DNA from: Kineobactrum salinum
GTDB taxonomy: Bacteria > Pseudomonadota > Gammaproteobacteria > Pseudomonadales > Halieaceae
NCBI RefSeq assembly: GCF_010669285.1
Contig: NZ_CP048711.1
Span: 4,030,001 to 4,094,000 of the forward strand
Length of the DNA stretch: 64,000 nt
Direction of reading: 5' to 3'
Shown here in pieces: positions 48,530-56,584 of the stretch (position 1 is its first letter; the number at the start of each line of letters is the position of its first letter). The position numbers and the translations under genes are program-made. The notes beneath the pieces were generated by a model. The model worked only from the letters and a program-made list of their open reading frames with translations, was not told the origin of the DNA and made no database searches.

Positions 48530-50236
48530 TTATGATGCAAGGATCCCGTCGGCAACAGCACAGCGGCGCGGGTCGGCGACCGCGGTTAGCGCACCGCTGG
48601 CTTCGTCGCGGGCGATTACCGAGAAGCTGCCCATATGATAATCATAAGCCGGCAGCGCGCCGACACGGACACCGAGCTTGTTCAAGTCCTCTACCACACC
48701 AGATGCCAGCCGATCCTCGATGACCATTGTGCGGGACTCGGACATCGGGAGCATCCGCGGCGCGTCGACCGCAGCATAGGGATCGAGCTTGAAGTCGAGC
48801 AAATAAGAAAGCACCTGAGGAAGGGTGCAGTGAATATTTCCGGGTGATCCTGCCGAAAAGACCGGCTGCCCATCCTTTAGAACCAGCGTGTTGCCAATAA
48901 CGGAGCGCTGTTTCGCGCCCTTGATGAGGATGGCATCCATTGAGCTTTGAAGATGGCCAAAGGTCGCATGGCTGCCAACCATCGGGATGCCGGCCACCAC
49001 TTGGCCAGGAATGCCGGAGCCCTGGAGAGTGTCCATGAACTGGCACCAGTTACCTTCGGCATCGACCACCGCAATTTCGCAACTGCCGGTAGGCGGCATC
49101 TCATCATGCTTTGCGAGCCGTGGCCTGCCGGCCGATCCGGCGAACTGTGACAGATAATCACCGCTGCTCGCTGCGCTGTCACCCGAGAGACGGATATGAT
49201 CGCTGAGGTCGACCTTGGGCCGCGAACCACGGATGAGTTTTGCGAGATGTGCATGATAGCTGTCGTCGAGCACCGCATCGCGCGGGACGTCGAAGAACTG
49301 TTCATCATGCGCATATTCCCAGTGTCGCGCACCTTGCCGCAGAGCGTGACCCATCGCCCAAATATGCTCGGCCGAGCCCGGCTCCATGTCGCGTATGCCG
49401 AGATGCTTGAGAATACCGAGCGCAACGCCAGTGAAGAAACCCTGCGCTTGGGGCGGACCCAGGAAAACCAACTCATACTCATTATACTGGAAGCGGAGGG
49501 GGTCGACCCATCGCGGCGGGGTTTCGATCATGTGATCCATCCGCACCTTCCAGCCGAGGTCGTTGCCCCTGGCGACGAAGGCCTCGGCCCATGGCCCGAT
49601 GATCATATAATCGGGCCCATGGTCGCGGACACCGCGCAGGGTCTCGGCCATGCCGGATGGCGTGAAGATATCACCCACATTCGGGAAATAGCCGTTGGGC
49701 TGGTAGAAATCGCGTCCCCCGGGAAAATAGGTGATGAACTTCTCGCCAAACACGTTCATGCCATGTTCGAACGTGGAGACGGGATGACCCGTCTCGGCCC
49801 AGTACACGGCGTCCTCGCACAACTCCCCCCACGGTCTGGTACCGAATTTTTCATGGATGGCCTTCATCCCCGGCATGAAGCCGGGGATGATCGCAGAGGG
49901 CGGCAGCGCCGAATAACCACCCATACCGGGGGGAACAGGCTTGAATGGGGGTAGGCCGGATGCATGAGCGCCGATGCTGTCGAGTTGATGGATCGTGCCT
50001 GTCTTAGCCTCATAGTAGAGCATGGTGACCAGGCCGGCGTGGTTGGTCATGAATGGTTCGACGGCGGCTTGCACCATGGCGCCTGAGACAACCGCGTCAG
50101 CTGCATTCCCGCCTGCGTATAAAGTATTCATCATTGTTTCAGTGACGATTGCATTGTCGGTGGTGACCGCCGCCCTCATCCCGTGAACCGGAGTCTTGGG
50201 CCCGGGATTAATGATATAGCGGGTCTTCTCAGTCAT
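48530..50236 (-). CDS. Cytoplasmic GGT-fold Ntn-hydrolase 5
   Basis: 568-residue GGT-fold protein without a signal peptide; AGGAGA precedes the ATG (MTEKTRYIINPGPKTPV). AGGNAADAVVSGAMVQAAVEPF gives the family. The processing site reads GSCEIAVVDAEGN (Ser about 385). Unlike the other four it keeps QGSG after the site and a GSPGN loop, so it is the most canonical of the set, but the RE(T/S)AP Arg is still missing (DSIGAHASG). It is upstream of, and nearly abuts, GGT-fold gene 4. The two may cleave different bonds of one substrate. Confidence 0.9.
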   Translation of the reverse strand: MTEKTRYIINPGPKTPVHGMRAAVTTDNAIVTETMMNTLYAGGNAADAVVSGAMVQAAVEPFMTNHAGLVTMLYYEAKTGTIHQLDSIGAHASGLPPFKPVPPGMGGYSALPPSAIIPGFMPGMKAIHEKFGTRPWGELCEDAVYWAETGHPVSTFEHGMNVFGEKFITYFPGGRDFYQPNGYFPNVGDIFTPSGMAETLRGVRDHGPDYMIIGPWAEAFVARGNDLGWKVRMDHMIETPPRWVDPLRFQYNEYELVFLGPPQAQGFFTGVALGILKHLGIRDMEPGSAEHIWAMGHALRQGARHWEYAHDEQFFDVPRDAVLDDSYHAHLAKLIRGSRPKVDLSDHIRLSGDSAASSGDYLSQFAGSAGRPRLAKHDEMPPTGSCEIAVVDAEGNWCQFMDTLQGSGIPGQVVAGIPMVGSHATFGHLQSSMDAILIKGAKQRSVIGNTLVLKDGQPVFSAGSPGNIHCTLPQVLSYLLDFKLDPYAAVDAPRMLPMSESRTMVIEDRLASGVVEDLNKLGVRVGALPAYDYHMGSFSVIARDEASGALTAVADPRRCAVADGILAS

Positions 50237-50349
50237 CAGAGTCTCCTGGCCGGCGAGGCGATAAATCGGTAATTTGTTGAAAACAGTTGTTGGTATTTGT
50301 CCGGAAAGTCTTGATTAACTAAAGCCGCCAATGCCAATGGAGCCCTCTA

Positions 50350-52676
50350 TCATGTAGTTAAGGGGGGCGTTTCGCTCATCAGATGCTCAACGAAATAATC
50401 CCACATCCTGCGCACAAGGTAAGGTTCCGCGGTGAAGTAATGCGTACGGTTTGGGAGATAAAGCAGGTCGTAACTGCGATTGGCCCGGTTTAGCGCGTCA
50501 CAGAGTTGGAGCGTCATCGCAGGAAAGGCATTCTCATCCAAGTCACTATATACCAGCATGAGTTTGCCGCGCAGATTTCCGGCTAGAAGTGCAGTATCAA
50601 GCTCGCGGTAATTATGTGGGATAGCAGCATGGTCCGGTCGGTAGTTTAGGCCGCCGCCATAATCAGGTGGTTCCGTTATGCTGGCAATGCCATTGTAAAT
50701 GGCATGAAGATTATGAATACCCGCGGTAGAGAAGGCCACTTTATAGACATCCGGGTGGCGCAAAATTGCGCGCGCCGAAGTGTATCCGCCGAAACTATGC
50801 CCATAGATGCCGATGCGCTCCCCATCGAGTGCCGGGTCCCGCCCACAAAGCTGGCGCAGCACCGCCACATGATCATCAAGACAGGTGTCTGCGAACGCAA
50901 GGTAACCGGCATCAGAAAAGGCTTTTGAACGTAGCGGTGTACCGCGTCCGTCAACAACCACCACCGCAAAGCCGAGCGCAGCGAGTGCAGAGCGCCCATA
51001 GCCGCCTAGCGCACGCCGTGCTGCTGAAAAGTTTCGGGGGTCACCGTCATTTGCGGGCCCCCGTAGATGCCATCGATTACCGGCGCAGGCCTGCATGATT
51101 TATGATGTGGCCGATAAATAACACCGTGGAGGTCCGTTTTTCCATCGGCCGCCTTCGCGACGAACGGTTCCGGAGGACGCCAACCGGTCGCGAGGAGTGT
51201 GCTTGCATCTGCAGTCTCTAGCACCCGAACTATCGACCCCTCCTCAGTTGAACGCAAAACCGAAACGCTGGGCGAGGACACTGTGGAATAGGTGTCAATA
51301 AGCACCGATCCGTCTGGCGATATCATGGAGGGTGCAAACGGCGTACCGAATAACCGTGTAATCATCGTGGCTGGCGCACCATCCAGCGTATGATCTGCCA
51401 CCTCCGGGGTCAGTAGGGTCAAGTCGGCTCCATCCAAGTCGACCCGATATACGCGTCGAAGGTACGGATCGCCCCCTTCGCGACCGGCAGCAGTGAAGAA
51501 TATACGGCCCTTTTCCTCATCTACCTTGAGAATGTCGCGAACTACCCATTCCCCCGAGGTAAGCGGATTCAGGAGCGTGCCGGTGGCAAGCTCATACCGG
51601 TAAAGGTGACCAAAACCTGTGCGCTCCGAATACCAAATCGCCTCCGTACCGCCACCGAGAATCCGGACATTGGGCTGTGCGTACATCTCGCTCCCGAGGT
51701 TGATGAAGCCATCGATCCGCTCGCTAATGAGTGTGCGGACAGTGCCTGCGGTAACATCGGCAGCCATCAGTCGTGCCTCATTACTTTCGTTGAGCGCCGC
51801 AACGAAGAAGACGCGACGGCCATCGATCGACCATGTGATCGGATCGATGGCTGTGAGTACCGATTGCAGCTCGACAGGCAGGTCAATGGGGATTTTCCGG
51901 CCAGTAGCAATCTCGATAGCGCAGGCGGTGAAGATCGCATTTTCTTCGCCGACAAGAGGCTGCCGGATAGGGTAGGTCTTTGGCCGAAAGCCGCCGTCCC
52001 GCGGAACCGACTCCAGGAAGGGATAGGGCTCGATGTGGCGTTCGTCGACGCGACCACCGATGATAAAAGCGCCGTCTGGTGACCATGACCAACCGAAAGG
52101 CGGGAAGTGCAGGCCGTTACGCTGCCGCACAACGGCGAGAAGCCCAGAGTCAGGGTATTTCCCCCACGCGAAATCAGCTTCACCATCGTCTGTTAACCGG
52201 CGTTCCTCTCCACTGTCCAGGGTGCAAACGTAGAGGTCGTGATCGTGCACCATCAGGCCTTGGCTCTTGTCCGGTGAAATCAGGATATGCGGCTGCGACA
52301 CCTCAACCGGGCCAAGGTCAGCGACCGACCCTTTCGAGAACCGCCAACGATGATTCTCCGCGACCAAAATAGCCTCTTCATCGGACGTGATGTCCTCGAC
52401 TGCGAGCTCCCACTGGCCGACCTTCCCGCCGGTGGCAAGACTCAACGCGTCAGCGGCGGCGGCATGATCGAACGCGGAACGCGCGATACCATCCACCACC
52501 AGGGCATACTCAACACCATCCGACCGCTGGCGCTCATACCAGAAATCATGATCGGCCCACCAGTGTGGGCTGACGCTTTCGTTGAGTACCAGCGGCGTGA
52601 CTTTTCCGTCGAGCATTGCTTCGGCCGCTTCATAACGGGCGACAATATCCGTGCGGTTTCCAGGTTGGGACGACAT
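50350..52676 (-). CDS. Cytoplasmic S9 peptidase 3 (frameshifted)
   Basis: 775 residues after adding one base near 51007-51010, which links FQQHGVR to GGYGRSALAALGF. Starts MSSQPGNRTDIVARYEAAEA with no signal peptide. A beta-propeller (about residues 100-500) is followed by the catalytic domain: Ser in IYGHSFGGYTSAR, Asp in SDLDENAFP, His in PNRTHYF. It is closest in the window to S9 peptidase 2. Prolyl-peptide cleavage is expected, here in the cytoplasm. It is divergent from the M19 dipeptidase gene. Confidence 0.88.
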
Positions 52677-53091
52677 ATTGTTCCGGCCTTACATGTAGTT
52701 CACGAAATACGGAAATTCCATATATAGCCATCCGGTCCGGCCTTGTTTTTTCGTATCTTGATTGGTCATTTCCCGGCTCTCCGGCTGGAGTGGATTGAGC
52801 CAGGGCCGATGAAGTGAACCGGGTGCACGAGTGGAAGTTCCGGGAGCCATTCGATCTATATCCCCGAGGGTAGGATTTTCGACGTGGACTCACAAGAATA
52901 AACCGGGATTTCCATACGTGCTCGAAAGGAATTTGGCGGAGTTCAAAAAACGCACGCCCCGGCCGCGAGATCATCTACAAAAACAGGGCTCCGGTGAGCC
53001 GGCAAGATAGACAATCATCCCGGTAAATATTAGGGTGTAGTCATGTATGGCCCGACTTCTCCTCGGGCTCGCCAATTGGAGTTTATTTGCC
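52677..53091 (+). repeat. Divergent S9-M19 intergenic region with dispersed element, copy B
   Basis: 415 bp between divergent start codons. Bases 52752-52979 are the second copy of the ~230-bp element at 32072-32298; the stretch up to the M19 start is shared with the inverted relic at 33928-34210. The region should contain promoters for both genes. An open-ish frame through it (YVLERNLAEFKKRTPR in this copy, YVLERDMAEREKARSG in copy A1) suggests it may once have been coding. No function recognised. Confidence 0.65.
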
Positions 53092-54105
53092 ATGCAAGCC
53101 AAAGCGCTTCTTCAATCTAGCCTGGTTTGGGACAATCACGGATGTCTTCCGCTCCGCCCATTCGACGAGACATTCTTGCCGCAGCTCGAGCTATACCGCT
53201 CAAGTGACGTCAATGTTGTGATGATCAATATCGGTTTCGGCGAGCAGGGAGTAGAGGAACATGTCCGGATGATCGCCCATTTCCGCCGCTGGATCGCAGC
53301 GCGGAGCGATCACTACCTGTTGATTGAGACTGCCGACGATATCGAACGGGCCCGGGACAGCGGCCGTCTGGCGATTGGCTTCGATATCGAGGGCGCCAAC
53401 GGCATCGCCGATCAGATCAGCCTGATCTCGATGTATTATGATCTTGGTGTTCGCTGGATGCTGATGGCCTACAACCGCAACAACCGGGTCGGTGGAGGCT
53501 GTCAGGATGAAGATCAGGGACTCACTCCTTTCGGTCGCGAGGTACTCGATGAAATGGCACGGGTCGGCATGGTCGCCTGTTGTACCCACACTGGCTACCG
53601 TACTGTTCGTGACGTGTTGGAGCATAACAAGAATCCGGTGATCTTTTCTCATTCCAATCCACGTGCGGTGTATGATCATCCCCGCAATGTACCCGACGAT
53701 CTGCTTCTGGGCGTCGCAAAGACAGGCGGTGTCATTTGTCTCAATGGTATTGGCATCTTCCTTGGCGACAATGACAACAGCACCGAAACCTATTTCCGTC
53801 ACATGGATTATGTCGTTCAGCTGATCGGCGCCGACCACGTCGGCGTCGGTCTCGACTATGTCTTCGATCTCGCTGAGCTTGACGATTATCTCAAGAAGAT
53901 GAAGGGCACCTTTCCGGGCGGACTCGGCTATGAAGTCGGCGATGGCCTGAAATGTGTTTCGCCCGCGCAGATCGAACAGCTGGTCGAGCTTCAGATCAAG
54001 GCGGGTTATACCGAGACCGATATCAGGAAGATCCTCGGTGAGAATCTGCTGCGGGTCGCGAAGCAGGTGTGGAAGCCACGTTCGGCGTTCTCGAACGTGG
54101 CATAG
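53092..54105 (+). CDS. M19-family membrane-dipeptidase-like peptidase
   Basis: 337-residue M19 (renal dipeptidase) homologue. ATG 53092 is chosen because the N-terminal family motif starts there (MQAKALLQSSLVWDNHGCLP). Other landmarks: FDIEGANGI (bridging Glu), CCTHTGYRT, FSHSNPRAVYDHPRN and HVGVGLDYVFD. M19 enzymes cleave dipeptides, including those with C-terminal D-residues. In place of the usual HxD zinc pair the first motif reads HGC, so one metal ligand is changed. There is no signal peptide. It is divergent from S9 peptidase 3; a truncated paralogue is at 33577. Confidence 0.9.
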   Translation: MQAKALLQSSLVWDNHGCLPLRPFDETFLPQLELYRSSDVNVVMINIGFGEQGVEEHVRMIAHFRRWIAARSDHYLLIETADDIERARDSGRLAIGFDIEGANGIADQISLISMYYDLGVRWMLMAYNRNNRVGGGCQDEDQGLTPFGREVLDEMARVGMVACCTHTGYRTVRDVLEHNKNPVIFSHSNPRAVYDHPRNVPDDLLLGVAKTGGVICLNGIGIFLGDNDNSTETYFRHMDYVVQLIGADHVGVGLDYVFDLAELDDYLKKMKGTFPGGLGYEVGDGLKCVSPAQIEQLVELQIKAGYTETDIRKILGENLLRVAKQVWKPRSAFSNVA

Positions 54106-54388
54106 TGGCACACTTGCTGAGTCGAAATCCGCATTACCTAATTTGTTCAGAGGCTGATCAAAGGTTGAGTTTTCAACTTTGTGAATCACATTCTCATATA
54201 GAATGTGGATTTGTCGGACTTAACCACTGGGTAATATTGATTCTCGCCAAATCGTGCCCCGTATAGGTCTCCAGGGGCGGGCAAGACGCTTCTCCCAGGC
54301 ATCCTGGGCGCTGCCATAGACGGCCACTGCAGTAGTTTTTCACCGCTAGAAGAGAAGCAACCGCGTATCCACGGGCTTGTGCGCGCAG

Positions 54389-56488
54389 TCAAAAATTCAC
54401 TCTGCCCTCGATGCCCACCGCGCGCGGCTGGGCCCGCCAGCCGATGTCGTAGGGCAGTCCAGAGAATTCCATCGAATTGTAATCCGCGTAGTATTCCTCG
54501 TCGGTGATATTCCTGCCCCACAGGGTGACGGACCATCCCGAGCTTTCGATACCAACGCGGGCACTGATCAGATCCAGCGGATCCTGGACGTCGAGGTTAT
54601 CCACCTGCCAGTGCTTGTCGCCGCGATGCTCGTAGTCCATCCGCGCCATGCCGGTCAGGCCGTTGCCCAGGGGCGTGCGGTACTGGAAGCCGGCGTTGAA
54701 AGTCCATTCCGTGGTCTTTGGCGTATGATTGCCCTCATTGCCGGGAAACACAGAGATCTGCTTGATTTCGCTGTCGGCAGTGCCCAGACCCGCGAATACC
54801 TGCAGTCCCTCGGTCAAAACGGCCTGCATTTCCAGCTCGACACCGAAGATATCGACCTCGTCGATGTTGCTGATAATCTGGGATGCCGTGGCGCCCTCGA
54901 CGAAGAAGAATTGAAAATCGTCCACATCGGTGTAGAACGCGGCGCCGTTGACGATCAGACGGTTGTTCAGCCAGGCTGTCTTGAAACCGATCTCGTAGTT
55001 GTCCAGGTACTCGTCCTTGAACACGGGCATCCCCACTGTCGGCGCGTTGAAGCCGCCGGAGCGAAAGCCGGTGGAGTAGGTAGCGTAGGCCAGCTTTGCG
55101 GGCGCGAGCTGCCAGTTGAGGGTGACCTTGGGTTGCCAGGCATCGAAGTCCTCCTCGCGTTCCGCACCGGTGCTGACGTCGGTCTGTTCACGCTCGTCCC
55201 TGTCGTAGCGCAGCGCGCCGGACAGTGTCAGTTGCTGGTTGATATCGTAGCTCACCTCGCCGAAGACAGCGTAGGCGAAGTTGTCGTTGTCTTCGCTCAG
55301 TGTGATCAGGCGCAGCGCGGTAGTGTCAATCTGGTCGAGCGTGCCATTCAGGTCGATGAATGCCCGGGTCAGGAGCGTCCGCTCTTTCTGGATGCCGTAG
55401 ACACCCAGGATATAGCGCAGGCGGTTTTCATCGGGGGATGTCAAGCGCAGCTCCTGTGACAGGATCTCCACCGATAGATCCTGCCCCTGTCCGGCCTGGA
55501 AGCCGAGTCCGAAAAATCCGCCGGGGTCGGTCACGGGATTGCCGAAGTCAAAGTCTCCGCGATAGTTCTCGCCAAGATCTGAGTAACCGGTGATGGCGGT
55601 GATCGTGCCCAATCCGGTCTGGAAGTCCAGCTTCATTGACGCGTCCAGAACGTCGCCAAAGGTGACCCCCATCAGATTCGCCCGGTTGGGCTGATAATCG
55701 TTGGCGTCGCCACTGTCCACGATACTGTCGTAGATGCCACCCGCCTCGAACTCGTTGTACGCTATGCGGAAGTCAGCGTACAGCCAGTCGCTGGGTTCGA
55801 CGGTGAGGCGGGCCCGGACGTTGTAGTCTTTATCGACGTAGTCCACTTTCTCGCCCAGAAAATCGTTATCCAGGCGCCCATCGTCCTCTTTGTACAAGCC
55901 GGCGAGACGCAGACCCACCTTGTCGCTGATCGGCGCGGTAAAACCTCCCGTCACTTCCACCAGCGATCCTTCGCCGTAGCGCACCTGGGCAAAACCGTTC
56001 ACTTCCTCCCCGGGCGCGCGAGTGATGATGTTGATGGCGCCGCCGATGGCGTTCCGCCCATACAGGGCGCCCTGTGGGCCTTTGAGCACCTCGATACGCT
56101 CGACGTCGAACAGGTTCATCTTGAACTGTTTCTGATTGTTCTGGGGCACGCCGTCGATGATAATGGCCACTGGCGAGTCGGCGTTATTGATTTGGGCCAC
56201 ACCGCGGACGGTGACCAGCGTGTTGAGGTAGGTGAAGCTGTCGTCCAGACCGACGTTGGGTACCAGATTGATGAAGTCCTCGGTGGTGGATATGCCCGCG
56301 TCCTGGATGGCCTGGTCCGAAAACGCGGCCACCTGGATGGGCACATCCTGCAGCGACTGTTCGCGGCGCTGGGCAGTGACCATCACCTCCTCCAGCTGCA
56401 GGCCACTCTCTGGCTGGGCCAGCGTTGCCGGGGCCCCCATGCTTAGCACCGTCAGTGTCGCCATTGAGTAAGGTAAACCGGTTTTCAT
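54389..56488 (-). CDS. TonB-dependent receptor 5
   Basis: 699-residue intact TBDR. AGGAGGGAG precedes the ATG; signal peptide MKTGLPYSMATLTVLSMGAP. TonB box LEEVMVTAQRREQ, plug VTVRGVAQINNADSPVAI and IEVLKGPQGALYGRNAIGGA, barrel ending GIEGRVNF. The MalT-like regulator gene is 96 bp upstream on the same strand, and HyuB/HyuA lie beyond it, so it probably imports an amide or hydantoin-like substrate of that pair. The 283 bp between it and the convergent M19 gene hold no gene. Confidence 0.95.
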   Translation of the reverse strand: MKTGLPYSMATLTVLSMGAPATLAQPESGLQLEEVMVTAQRREQSLQDVPIQVAAFSDQAIQDAGISTTEDFINLVPNVGLDDSFTYLNTLVTVRGVAQINNADSPVAIIIDGVPQNNQKQFKMNLFDVERIEVLKGPQGALYGRNAIGGAINIITRAPGEEVNGFAQVRYGEGSLVEVTGGFTAPISDKVGLRLAGLYKEDDGRLDNDFLGEKVDYVDKDYNVRARLTVEPSDWLYADFRIAYNEFEAGGIYDSIVDSGDANDYQPNRANLMGVTFGDVLDASMKLDFQTGLGTITAITGYSDLGENYRGDFDFGNPVTDPGGFFGLGFQAGQGQDLSVEILSQELRLTSPDENRLRYILGVYGIQKERTLLTRAFIDLNGTLDQIDTTALRLITLSEDNDNFAYAVFGEVSYDINQQLTLSGALRYDRDEREQTDVSTGAEREEDFDAWQPKVTLNWQLAPAKLAYATYSTGFRSGGFNAPTVGMPVFKDEYLDNYEIGFKTAWLNNRLIVNGAAFYTDVDDFQFFFVEGATASQIISNIDEVDIFGVELEMQAVLTEGLQVFAGLGTADSEIKQISVFPGNEGNHTPKTTEWTFNAGFQYRTPLGNGLTGMARMDYEHRGDKHWQVDNLDVQDPLDLISARVGIESSGWSVTLWGRNITDEEYYADYNSMEFSGLPYDIGWRAQPRAVGIEGRVNF

Positions 56489-56584
56489 CGTGCACTCCCT
56501 CCTATATTTTCAGCCATCGTTCCCCAATTCCCCGCCGCGGGCAATGCTGTCAAAGGGTGAGGGTGTTGGGTGAAAAGGGGGATG

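Noticed and set aside
2869-50236. Calling the five GGT-fold genes ggt, with a glutathione cycle
   Set aside because: The nucleophile Thr and the gamma-glutamate-binding Arg are replaced in all five, so the standard activity is not supported.
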